A DNA stretch of 64,000 bases, from the NCBI GenBank assembly GCA_014904845.1, contig MU119343.1, forward strand, positions 65,202 through 129,201, given 5' to 3'. This document shows, piece by piece, positions 31,563-43,019 of the stretch (position 1 is its first letter; the number at the start of each line of letters is the position of its first letter). The position numbers were made by a program, and so were the translations under genes. Under the pieces are notes generated by a model. It did not search any database and was not told the origin of the DNA. It saw nothing but the letters and a program-made list of their open reading frames with translations. This DNA is from Acephala macrosclerotiorum. Taxonomy: Eukaryota; Ascomycota; Leotiomycetes; Helotiales; Mollisiaceae.

Positions 31563-32792
31563 ATGAAGTTCCCTTGTCAATTTGTTATCGCCATTGCGAT
31601 CGCTATCGCCAACCCCGCACAAGCTGCTGCGGAGTATAGGCTTACCACTATTCTACCATGGATCTCCCAAAACTCGACCAGTGTTGACATTGGCATTATC
31701 GTCAACGGCACGTATTATCTGTCTGATCGCACCAACGCTGTCGTGCACATCGTTGACCTGGCCTCCTCCACCGAGACAGGTCGGATCACCGGCTTCAAAG
31801 GCGCCACAGTCGTCAACGGAACCGTCGACAAGCCCACGTCAGGACCTAACGGTCTTCTTTACATCCCAGGTCGCAATGAGCTATACGTCGGAGACGGTGA
31901 TGGCACCGTCAAGGTTGTCGACTTGAGCAGCAATACCGTCGTCGACACCATCCCTCTGAACATCTCGAAACGCGCAGACGAGATGACCTACGACGCGAAC
32001 AACAAGCTGGCAATAGTCACAGGCCCCGACGACGATATCGCCATTCTCGCATTCATCTCCGTCACAGACCGCAAACTCATCCATAAAATCTCTTTCGACA
32101 ATGCAACAAACGGCATCGAGCAGCCAGCCTGGAATCCCGCAGATGGCCTCGTCTACGTATCCGTCCCAGAAAGTATCGTCAACACCGGTGGCGAGATCGA
32201 TGTCATCGAAACCACGAACTTCACCACAACGAGGATCATACCTGTCGACGAATGCAGCAGTCACGGTATCGTCTTCGGCCCTACCAACCAACTCCTCCTC
32301 GGCTGCTCCCAGGACGCCATCCTCGCCGACAGCGTCGGCCATACTCTTGTCATCGACGTCACATCAGGCAAGACCATCGAAACAACCAACGGCATTGGCG
32401 GCGCAGACGAAGTCGCATACAACCCAACCCTCAACTACTACTACGTCGCAGCATACCAATACCAAGTCAACGGCAGCGCGACCGGCGCGGCGGATCCTGA
32501 GGTTGGCATCATTGATGCGGCTACGGGGACCCTCTTGCAAACGCTTCAGACGGATAATGTTACGGCTCATTCGGTTGCGGTTGACCCGAAATCGAACAAG
32601 ATGGTGATTCCGCTGGCGGGTAAGGGAATTGCGATTTACGACTTCGTAAATGGGACGAGTACGGCGAACGGCACAGCCGCAACGGCTACCCCAACGGCTC
32701 TGACAACCAGTGCCGGAACGAGTCTTGGGGCATGCTCCGTTTCTCTCTTCGCTTTTGTTGTTGCTGTTGTCATTGGCGCTGGGATGGCCTGA
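31563..32792 (+). CDS. Secreted, probably GPI-anchored beta-propeller protein (409 aa)
   Basis: Start set at ATG 31563, which gives a signal peptide (MKFPCQFVIAIAIAIANPAQA); upstream in-frame sequence lacks a good start context. The body has repeated blades with a YVTN/SMP-30-like pattern (LYVGDGDGTVKVVDLSS, VGIIDAATGTLLQTL, HSVAVDPKSNKMVIPLAGKG) and many N-glycosylation sites (NGT, NST, NVT). It ends with a Ser/Thr/Ala-rich stalk and a hydrophobic tail (LFAFVVAVVIGAGMA) typical of GPI attachment. Intronless and codon-biased toward C-ending codons. Cell surface; ligand or enzyme activity unknown. Confidence 0.88.
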   Translation: MKFPCQFVIAIAIAIANPAQAAAEYRLTTILPWISQNSTSVDIGIIVNGTYYLSDRTNAVVHIVDLASSTETGRITGFKGATVVNGTVDKPTSGPNGLLYIPGRNELYVGDGDGTVKVVDLSSNTVVDTIPLNISKRADEMTYDANNKLAIVTGPDDDIAILAFISVTDRKLIHKISFDNATNGIEQPAWNPADGLVYVSVPESIVNTGGEIDVIETTNFTTTRIIPVDECSSHGIVFGPTNQLLLGCSQDAILADSVGHTLVIDVTSGKTIETTNGIGGADEVAYNPTLNYYYVAAYQYQVNGSATGAADPEVGIIDAATGTLLQTLQTDNVTAHSVAVDPKSNKMVIPLAGKGIAIYDFVNGTSTANGTAATATPTALTTSAGTSLGACSVSLFAFVVAVVIGAGMA

Positions 32793-33749
32793 AGTTACTA
32801 AGAATCATGTACTTTATTCTGTAGTCACTGCACCTGAGGCTGTGGTGGGATTCCCTTATCTTGATGCAAGCGCCTTCCTGCTCATTTTCTACCTTTTGGC
32901 ACGAGTACTGTTGCTTTACCTCATGTATCTAGGATCGATGGGTACATAACTGATATAAGATATGAAGCAGTTTATAATACAACCTAATAAAACATTACTT
33001 GCTCTTCATTAACCGTGCAGTACCCATGCTGTGTCTAACGCTAATGATCGGTTGTATTATTCTGTCTCTGAAGACGTTGATTATGGATCACCGACTGCTC
33101 CTTGTTGAAGCGGTCGACAATCTCAACTGGTGTAGAAGGGCAATGGTTCTTAAAGAGAAAGGGCTTAACTGTGGGTCACTTCGTCTTAGCCAATGGGCTA
33201 GACTAATTCGATAATCGTCAACACGTAATGGTCAACCATAAATAAATCAGCTTCTAAATGGAATGGGCGAAAGGATGCTTAATTGTTTACAGTGAGCAGA
33301 AGGCTCTCTGTGTACTGGAGGACACATGACCGGCACTGCCCTCAAAAGTAGCTAATATAAAGCAGGATTTTAAAGAAAAGAACGTGTAGCCCTGCTACAC
33401 CACGCCGCAACAATGTCACCTGCCTTCTGTTCTGAGGACTACTCCTAGGTTCAGACACAAGCATCAAGACCTATTCAAACACGTAACCATTGCTCAGAAT
33501 CCTCTGTGATCTGAAACTAGGCTTAAATATAAGGGCAAGCACTTCGCAAAGACCAGCGGTAGAGTAAAACTGAAAAGTATTCATTGCAAATTATGCCTTG
33601 CATTCACAAAAGAAAATACTCAACCTCTAAAAACGCCATCCAAGATGCAACCCATGCAAGCAACTTTCCTTTCCACCCATTCTCAAAATATGCTCACTCC
33701 TTAATCTCTCAATCTATAACCATAACTCGTCTCACTCGTAGCACTCTTT
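32793..33749. other. Convergent intergenic region
   Basis: Lies between the 3' ends of the beta-propeller gene and the second MFS transporter. No gene supported. Confidence 0.55.
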
Positions 33750-36085
33750 TTATGCGCCATAACTCGTCCCACTCATAACACTCTTCCTATGCGCATCCAA
33801 AATCGCCTTCTCAATCTCCTCCCTCTTCTCTATCGCCTTCTTCGTACTCTCCTCATCTGTCTTCCTATTATCCTTCACACTCCTCCACTCCATCCCACAA
33901 CATGCAAAGACCGCCAAGCCAGCCATAGGAATAGCTGCAATAAAAACCTTGCGCAACGCATCATTGTACACGTTCAACAATCCCGGCAGCTGTTCAGCTG
34001 TGACATGGCTTCTGAAATCTGATGCACCAGCATCGATTACTGCCTGCATATCCACTCCTGGGAGGCTGGAGGCGGCGTCGAGGAGTGCGTTTTGGAGGAT
34101 GGTGTTCCCGACTGAGACGAAGATTGCTCCTCCTAAGGACTGGAAAGCGACAACGGCTGCGGTGCCGATTGCTACTTCCTCAAGAGGGAGGACGATTTGG
34201 ACGGCTGTGAAGCCTTGCTGGATTGCCATCCCAATTCCTGCTGAGGCGAGGATTTCGGATCCAATCCAGTATGAGGAGGAAGTGTTGACCTCAAATGTGC
34301 TGATGAGTCCAGATCCGACTGTTCCAATCATCATCCCAACAATCGCTGGTGCGACAAAGTACCCATTCTTGGAGACGAAGATGCCAGCCAGGAGAGAAAA
34401 TATGGCGTTGGCGACGACGTATGGAATCATGTTGACTCCGGAATGGACTGCCGAATCGCCCTTGATGGCTTGGAACCACATGGGAAGGTAGTAAGACTGG
34501 ACCAGAATAGCAGAGTAGATGAAGAACGCCGCGGCGCAGGAAGCAGCTACGGTTCTCTGTCTCATGATCCTGGGTGGCATGAGAGCTCCGTCTGCTTTCC
34601 ACCATTGCCAGATGCAGAAGATGATGAATGTCACACCGCATCCTGTCAACAATCCCACAACCTTCGCACTCGACCATGAGACTTGCTCTTCTGTGTATTG
34701 CAACGCGAGAAACAGCATGACGCAAGCACTGAGTAGAAAAATGTTTCCAACTATGTCAAGCTCCATGATTCGGTAGAAGAATGAGGATCCTTGAAGAGCG
34801 TGCTTCTTTGGAGGGTGAAAGAACAACAACATGGTTGCAACTGTGGCGCCTCCAACAGGGAGATTAAAGTAGAAGCACCATCTCCACGTCACAAGATCCG
34901 TAAAGACACCGCCAAGAAGTGGACCAATAGTCGCACCAACACCAAACATAAGTCCCACAACTGCTGTCAACACGGGGCGTTGCTTCAAAGGTACTGCATG
35001 ACTGACGACCACAAAACTGCCCGTCAAAATCCCTGCTGATCCCAATCCAGCCAACGCTCGTCCAATGATCAACACAACGGAGCTAGGTGCAACGCCACAG
35101 GTTAAGCTTCCGAGTTCGAACATGAAGAGTGAGATTAGGTATGCCCATTTCATGTTGAAGAGCATATAGATGCGTCCGTAGAGAGGTTGGAATGCAGATG
35201 CGGTGAGGAGGTAAGCGGATCCGTACCAACCGATGTCAGCGTAGGAATTGAATTCGTTTGCAATGAACGGTATCGCCTTTCTTAGTCAGCGCTCGTCTCC
35301 GATGGCATGAAGGGTAAACTTACGGTAGTGATAATCGTCCGATCAAGAGAAATAAGAAAAACGCTCAACGCAATCCCAGTAATCAAAATAAACAACCCAA
35401 GCGGACCTGGATAATTCGTCTCCTCCTCTCCATTCCTCTCTCCAGCCCCAATTTCCCCCACCACAACTTCACCGTCACTATCACCCTCGCTCGTGCCCTT
35501 CAAATTCCCCGGCGTAGCCTGCATCAAAATCTCAATCTCCTTATACTTCCCCACATTCGGATTCCCAGCACTCAAAACACTATTCCTATTCTCACTCCAA
35601 AGCGTCGCACTCTCACTCCCCACCTCCCTCACACTTCCACTCTCCTTCCTAATGCCTCCACTCCCATAGCTCCTCAAACTATCCAACCTCCCCGTCCCCT
35701 CCGCCTCTGGTTCCCATACCTTCGTACTCCTCGTAATACTCAACGACGGCTTTCCCGGATGTCTCTGCTCTTCGAAATTCGTGGGCAGAGGACGAAATGA
35801 ACGTCTTGTGGTACCGGAGTGGGGATCAGATGCTAAACTTGGGTTGTGGGAATTTTGGGACCCGAGGTGACGGAGAGAAGGGTTCGTGGCTTCGACGACG
35901 TCTTTGATGAAAGATTGGACGCGGGGGTGGGTGGCCGAGGTTGAGGGTGGTTTGGTATTGTCTTCAGCAGGGGATTTTGAAGGGTTCTTTGTGAGGTCGG
36001 TGGAGGAGTCTATTGAAGGGTTTCTGAAGAGGGTGCTGGCATCTTGAGATCTCCTGGCGATCTCGATGGAGGATGTTTCGGACAT
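33750..36085 (-). CDS. MFS transporter, DHA2 type with long N-terminal tail (762 aa)
   Basis: Exon 1 is 36085-35324 (254 codons) and exon 2 35276-33750, with intron GTAAGT...CTAAGAAAG (47 nt). The join reads DRTIITT|AIPFIANEF, the conserved TM1 region. Further DHA2 features are DIGWYGSAYLL, IGRALAGLGSAG in TM4 and GATIGPLLGGVFTDLVTWRW in TM5. About 14 transmembrane segments lie in the C-terminal 540 residues. The first 220 residues are a Ser/Thr/Asn-rich hydrophilic tail, longer than usual for the family, possibly a regulatory phosphorylated region. Plasma membrane exporter; substrate unknown. Confidence 0.92.
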
Positions 36086-36958
36086 GTTGGCGGCTGGTGC
36101 TGGCTGGAAACTGGAATCTCACGATTGAAGCTCAATTATAAATTATCGTGAGAATCCAAAAGGAAGGACAAGAAATTATTCAGGAACACGAAACAAAAGA
36201 ACAGACGAACGTCGAAAAAGACTTTGTATTCAAAACTGGATCAAAATGCGGAGAAGCTCTCGAGCTGTCCTCTGCCGAACAAAATCAGCAAACAAGTTCT
36301 TCCTCGGTCGTGATCGGTTATGAACAGTCGGTGGCCAACGACAAACATGCTGAATGCAACAGGCAACACCAATCGAACTTAGATCCGCCTCAATACGAGT
36401 AGTACGTACCCAGCGACGATCCCCGACGGGGGATCAATATAGCGTTCCTTCCGTAGCAGATGGGAACTCGCTCACTAGCACCTCTGGATCCCGCTAAAAC
36501 AGACGGGGAAGATCGCCTGCAGGGTGAGATCATTTATCCACCATTCCCTGTCCATACGTGAGGGAGATACATCAGTTTTATGCACGCTAAAATTTTAGAC
36601 TAACATGCAGCTCTTGAGGAGGATGTTCCGTGAAAGTTTAAGCTTTCAATCTTTATGACATGCTTTCCCCGTGCGCCTCCACGTGTAGATCGCACATATT
36701 GGACGAATAAGAAAAATGAACTTAGAAGAGTAAGATCAGATGTCATTGCATGTGCCGAGGTCAGATTGAGGTTCAAGAATAGAAGTGATTTTCATCGAAG
36801 TTCTAAACTCTAGTTCGTTGACTCAAGCCGTACACAACTCGGCGAAATGCAAAATCACCACGAAAGGCCAAAGACAGCGAAAAGGAGTGGGGGACCTAAT
36901 CATCGCTATTTGGGATATCATATCTACTCTACCAGTTATATACTGAGAGGAAATAAAA
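36086..36958. other. Intergenic
   Basis: Upstream of the MFS gene and downstream of the THEM6-like gene. An 84-codon plus-strand frame at 36148-36402 is in the 5' region of the transporter and not supported as a gene. Confidence 0.5.
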
Positions 36959-38176
36959 TTACAAAATTTGTTGACGCTTCAAATGCGCTAATTGTGCAAG
37001 TGTTGAAACAACACCCGTGATGCCCAATCCGTCCGAGTGTCTGCCCAACGCCTCACCATCAGCTGTAAATTCCATCTCCAGTGCATTCTGGCTCTGATTC
37101 GCCAACGTGAACGCAACTCCCATTCCCCTCTGTCGTTCTCTCTCGATCTTCTCAAGATCGGACTCTTCTTTCGAGTCTGAGACGTCGATTCCAGAATCTG
37201 ATGATGAGCAGGAGTCTAAAGCCGGTGGATCTTGAGGAAGAGCGTCATCGAGTGATTTTGCAGGGAGAAGACCAGATTGCTTGAGCATGAATGCAGGCGA
37301 GACGGTGCGGCGCCCTTGCTTGAAGACGCATTTGCTGAGTGCGGTGGCTACCACGGCTTCATTGCCGTCCATGCTGTCTACGCTTGATGTGTTATCTCGT
37401 CTCTTGATGCCGTCTTCTCGCCCTGAGCCGTTTTGTTGAGGATAAAGCGTGTACTTCCTGGGCATCACAGCGCCCTTTCGTACGAAATGTGTAACGATGT
37501 AGATCCATTTCTCGTCCCAGGAGAGGACTCTTGTCCATAGTTCGTAGGGCTCGTAGGGCTTAAGCTCACGCTTGAATGAACAGCTCACCGCTCCGAGGGC
37601 AAGGCCGAAGATTGGTCTTTTGGCTCCGGTGAAGGCTGCTGTTCCACCTCGCATGTGCTCGATGCCGGTAGAGAAGAGGGTGCATACTAGATGGGTGCGG
37701 GCGATATCGATGTCTGAGAAGTAGGAGGAGTTCGTCTCTGTGAAGCCAAGTTAGTAAAAGTAGTTTGATAAAAGAAAACACTTGACTGACTGTGAAGATT
37801 GAAGTCAATTTCCATCAAAGGAGCGTGGGTTGTCGTGATTAAAGGTCTGAAGAGTTGTTCATGCGTAACAGGGACCTTGGGCCTCTGACTCCGACAGCAG
37901 AATCTGAAAGCATTGACGATCCGTATCTATGAATCTTGTCAGATGAGCAAACTCGTGGCAATGCAGCGATATACCTACGTGCCATATCAGAGGGACGTTT
38001 TTGAGATTGCCCAATACAAGGAGAGCGACCAGCAACCTCCATATTGTGATAAGAGACCATATTTGTGACAGGATAGATCCTAGAGTCATAGAAGAAGGCG
38101 CAGCTGAGGGCTCATATTGACTTGAGTTCATTGGTACTGCGACCTGGTAAAGGAACGTATTGTTGAGGTTCGACAT
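36959..38176 (-). CDS. THEM6-like thioesterase-fold membrane protein (370 aa)
   Basis: Exons 38176-37979, 37926-37791 and 37737-36959, with introns of 52 and 53 nt (GTAGGT...TTCATAG; GTCAGT...TTCACAG); 1113 nt closes exactly. An N-terminal transmembrane segment (LLVALLVLGNL) is followed by LIWH|IRIVNAFR, then the hotdog core: MEIDFNLHKTNSSYFSDID, ARTHLVCTLFS, and RELKPYEPYELWTRVLSWD. This matches the fungal THEM6/4HBT_2-type proteins. The C-terminus is an acidic, low-complexity tail. Membrane-anchored, probably in the ER; possible acyl-CoA or lipid role is inference from the fold. Confidence 0.85.
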
Positions 38177-40351
38177 GATATCATAAGCTGCAGGTCATGG
38201 AGGACAAGACAATGAAAGTGGAGGAATGAGATGTTTGAGACAATTAGATGGCAGTCTGCCTGGAGAGAACGCGCAATCTGCCTTGGGAAGGAACGAAGAT
38301 GTTCAGATAAGTAGATGTCAACTCTCAACGCTCTGAACAGAAAATTGATTGCCGCTCTGCCACAGACCTCACCAAAATCATCAGCTGGACTTCTAAAAAT
38401 CCACCAAGCAGCATTTGGAGCCCGTGATCCAGCGGAAGAACGCTCCCAAGCTCAAAGAAACTAGAATCGCCAACTTAGGCAAAGATGAACATTGCTTCAG
38501 GTATCTTTCTTAGTGCACTGCAGGAGTGCTGATCGTTCTGAAATCGAGCAGGCGGTGGCAAACACTTGACAGATCCACTGCTGAGCGTCTTGTATACACG
38601 GCATCCTTTGATCTCCACTTGGAACCTCCTGTAAGATCGGGCAGGATCTGTTCATGATAAGGAGCAAGTAAATCAGAGAGTGACGGTGGACGTGCGGAGC
38701 GGAGATCCGTGACAGTAAGGGTTAGGGAGGCAGCGAAGCAGGCGAAGCAGGCGAAAGTCTTGATGCAAACGATAAGGCTACAGGGGAAAGCCGGACGGGA
38801 TTTCAAGGCTTCCGAAACACTAAACCTCTAAGGCTTAGTCGATGGAGGCGGTAGGTATTGGTCAATGCACCTGTTGGTCATGTAACGTTGATGAGCGCCT
38901 TTCAAAGTCGGCACATGTGGCCGACATGCGCCACGGGAAGACCCTGGGGACCCATCTATCAGAACACAACGGAGAATCAAGGCTTTTAGATACGGCATAT
39001 GCAGGGAAACCGAAGGCCATAAAATTCGATAGTGGAAATTTACGGCAAGTAAGAAAGGCAGCTGAGTAATACTTCAAGATTTCAATTTTCATTCTACATT
39101 TCAGGCTGGAAAGTGCCGGAAACGGGTCCCGTACAGTTTTGCAAACGCAATTAAGGGTGATATCATGCTCGATCCAAAACCAAGATGAAGAAACCAATAA
39201 CAGGAGCCACGTAGGTCAATTCGCATTTAGCCGGTTCAGATGGAGCCTTGCTCGAAGGAAACTCGGAATACAACATCCAGTAGACTAATCTGCTTTGACA
39301 GATGCTCAATAACGCCGTTCTGAAAAAGGGTATTCACCGCGGACCCTGACTCGCTGTTGACAGCGGAGGACTTGGGATAGAGTTCGAGATAGTGTTGTGA
39401 TGTGCAAGCAGGGGTAACTTCAGCTCTTAGGTCCAACAGGGTCCCCAGTTGGTGACGCGCTGGAACCGAAGCTTGAGAGAAGACTGTTAGCGTGATGAAG
39501 ATCTTCTCGCGCGGGTGAGGCTGAGATCTATGATCATCAGAGCCAAGCGTAGTTAGGGGTAGTGCTGCGATAGTCGTAAATAGTGAGACTCGTTGGACGT
39601 CGTCGGAAGCACGCCTGGCTGATTATAGTAAAGGGCCCAAATAAAACCCGACGAATTATAGCTCAGGTGGGCACGGGGCAAGTCCGGATTGGGCCCTCGC
39701 TTGCCAGCCGTCTCTCTCACTAACGCGCTAGTTTCCCGCTGGGCTCAATGCTTATTACAACTTCATCCAGTCGTAATCTTTTTCTGCACGACCGACAAGT
39801 GTCCCGGGCCCACCCCTTATGCGGCCTCCAACTCTTGCGACGACGAGCTCGAGTCAAATGTACCGCGGCATACGTACGTGTATGGAGTACGAGCAGCCAC
39901 ACGCGCAGCACAACCACTCGAGACAATTCTGCCGTGCCGCACAGCAACCCGCCTTGGTCATTGCATGCAGTTGTAACCCTCCACGGCGTCCACTCCAAGA
40001 CCCCCGTCATGGCATCTTGGACGTCTCAAGTGAGACGTCAACCGCCGCCTCCTAGAACCAAGAGGCTGAGCTGCCATTTCAGCGGTCAAATCAGGTTCTA
40101 GAAATCTTGTTTCCGTGTCGCTGTCAGGGCAAGGGGGATCAGCATTGCAGTTTGGAGTTTATTTTTCCGACATGGCATTGTTGCATTGAATTTGATTTTC
40201 CATCTTCACGGAGAAAATTTCGTTTACGATAATTACAATTATCTCTCCGTACGTTCCCGCCTTCTACTCCACAGTAACTCCACCCAACAACCATACAAAT
40301 CCCGCATTCGTATCCTTGCGACGATCATAAAGTGATCTCGATCTATCTAAT
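38177..40351. other. Long intergenic region with one unexplained open stretch
   Basis: No gene is supported. On the minus strand a frame runs open for about 134 codons (about 39,640 to the stop at 39,236) without any ATG (pieces read FTTIAALPLTTLGSDDH and LTVFSQASVPARHQ). A TATA-like TTACTATAATC lies just upstream. It may be a relic exon; no domain was recognised. Confidence 0.4.
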
Positions 40352-41526
40352 CTAGAAAAATGGTCCACTTGGGCTGAGGTTGGGCATACCACCGTTTGCA
40401 ACTTGGACCACTTGAGCAGCCTTCTCTGCAGTTTCCTTCATTGTTGGGACTTCAGCCTTCTCCGTCTTGAGTTCGGCCTTCTGCGCGATCTTGGCAGTGC
40501 TTCGGCGGTTGGACATCTTTTTGTACGTCGCAATGTAGAAGGAGATGAACAGCACCAGGTACGAACTCAAGATTACATCACCCGCAATAGCAGCAAATGG
40601 CTCGCCGGCACAGGTGCCGATGTGTGGGAGATGTGGAGCATATGTGCTGGTGAAGTAGTCCCATGATGCAAAGTAGACGAAACCTAATGTCCAAGTCAGT
40701 CTTCGGGGGGAAAGGGAGAGGGAGCCGAGAAAACTAACCCAAGTCAATCACGAATTGTGTGATTTGGAGACGAGTAATCCACTCCTTCCACCAGATCTTG
40801 ATCCCACGAGCACTCTGGAAATAGTACCAGTACATTACAACGTGCACCGTGAGGTTCAATGTGATTGGGACCCATGATACGGAGGTGTGCCCAATCAACT
40901 GAGTGTAGCACAACAGTGCTGTCGCAGGGTGGTGATAACAGTGGAGGAAGGCTGTTCTCATTAGCATGCATTCTCTGCAAATCATGGATTCGACATACTT
41001 AGTGGCTTCTTCTTGACCATCAAGAAAACAGTGTCAATGAGTTCCACGTATTTGGTCAGGTAGTTCAGCTAGAGTACGAAATCAGCCATCATGCGATGTA
41101 CCTAAGTTTGAGGAAACTCACATAGTACAAAACAGTCAATGGCTGAGTCCAGCCGCTCGCACCGCAGATGTTGTCGTAAAGCCCATGTCTCCAAAGCGTT
41201 GGAATGAGCTGCTCAGCAAACAAAACAAGCAATGCTCCGCTGACGGCTGTGAGCATGAAGTTGTGTGCCTTGAACAGCCCATTTAGCTTAAATGCTAGGC
41301 GATTGCGCATGAATTCGCGGCCCCCGAAAATGACAATCAGGTACAAAACAATCATGATGACTGTCTCTTTCAAAGTTGAAAATGGAGTTTGTCCAGGAAC
41401 AAACTTGAAATCTTCAGCTGGGTAACCCATAACTGAAGTCCAAGCCTTGTCGAAATTTGTCCATGGTGACAGGCTGATGGGCCCAATCACTGCTGGTCCA
41501 TGAGAATAGTCGCTGGATAAAGACAT
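40352..41526 (-). CDS. ELO-family fatty acid elongase (339 aa)
   Basis: Four exons: 41526-41122, 41068-40999, 40951-40739 and 40683-40352, with introns of 47-55 nt; 1020 nt closes. The second junction restores the family motif KKPL|TFLHCYHH using the acceptor GAGAACAG. The histidine box HCYHH (HXXHH) is the catalytic signature of ELO condensing enzymes. Other family features are [24 protein letters not shown] and about seven transmembrane segments. It is an ER membrane enzyme adding two carbons from malonyl-CoA to long-chain acyl-CoA. It resembles the yeast ELO2/ELO3 group in general layout; chain-length specificity is not predictable here. Confidence 0.93.
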
Positions 41527-43019
41527 GGTGAGAACACGAGAGAAAACTTGATATCTCTCACGATGAGTATCTGGCGTTGTTCAAAAAGTTGAGGTGAGAT
41601 GAAAAAAGCTGGGAAACGCGTTTGTTTACAAAAGATTTAAAGCTGTCAGAAGTTTCACGAACTTGGATCCTTGACTAAGAAGATCAACCCGATAGTCGGG
41701 TGCTGAAATGGGCAAGAGATGATCTCTAACTCAGTACAGTAGGCAAAGATCCGCTGTCTCCTTCCGAAAATAGCCACATCCGTTATGATGATATTTAGGT
41801 CAAAGTGAGCGAGCAAAGCTTAGTCTACCATTCCTCTGAAAAGCCGGGACTTCAACAATAATCCACTTAATATGGATTCTCCCTGCAATTTACATGCATC
41901 GGGAATCTCCTTTCGGGGACCTTCTGGCATATGAAATCACAGAATAATGCTTGGTGGGCCGTGAAAGCCGGGGAACCGTCTGTTTCAGTACATCGATCGA
42001 CGAGTAGCTGTCAGAATTGCAGCCATCCTTGAATCGATCTAGGAAGACGATACGAGATTCGAGCGAGTCGATCACACCCAAATCTAACCCAGATACAATG
42101 CTTTGATACCTCCTCATACAGATATGTGAAGACTAGTGCGTGGTTAGGTGAGTGGAGCCTCGCTTGCATAATCTTTCCGCCATGTAGCATTTCAAAAGGC
42201 CCGATTGGTCACCTCGACACGCTCGACCTCATCGCAGCCCTAAGGCTGGCTCACCGACGATCATTGAAGGCAAATATCTGTCATGAAAAGATCGACCCCG
42301 GTGATTGCATCGCATCAATATTTCTGCGGTGAATAGGGGCCCTCTTAGCGCCATAATCAGCTGCCGAAAGTTCACGGTAAGCGCATTGACGCCTACCAGC
42401 CGCCCGACTTTGACCATTTTCTGACCCTGCGGTTTACTTCAACAACTCGGTATGACGGTTAATCCGGTAGATCTTATACGGGAGATTTTATCCAACAACA
42501 TTCAATGTAACACACTGCTGAAACGTTTGCAACTCACTAGTAATCAACGATACAACTCCAAGAACTCAATTTGAGACTCTGAACTCTCCAGCCAACACCC
42601 ATAGCTTTCAAATCCCAATCACAAGCCTGAGCACGGCTTCTCCTCCACCGGCCATTGGCGCCAACATGACATCCAGAGACCCATCATTCCTGTGTCTCTG
42701 TTTTGCCACCTCACTCGCATAGTGGACCTACGTCGATCCGGAGACTATCGAAACCTTCAGCTCTGATATGGGTCCCCAAAGTAGCTACATCCCAAGCTGA
42801 AGCTAGGGGTGTGATGTCGATCTTGGATCAACGGGCAGGAATCATTCAACTCTTAGGCTTTGGCAAAACTGCCATCTATGTAGGTGGCTGTCTCATGATT
42901 TGACTTTTTTCTTCTCCAAACTTGATCACTTTCCTTTATCTTTCCTTCAGACGCTCCCCTCGTCTCAAATTGTTTCTCATCAGCAAGAAAACTTCTCCAT
43001 CTTTGATCAAGCCATTAAC
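41527..43019. other. Divergent intergenic region
   Basis: Lies between the start of the elongase gene (minus) and the first P450 (plus). Only short unsupported ORFs. Confidence 0.55.

Noticed and set aside
31881..32342. 153-codon minus-strand ORF
   Set aside because: Antisense shadow of the C-ending-codon-biased beta-propeller gene.
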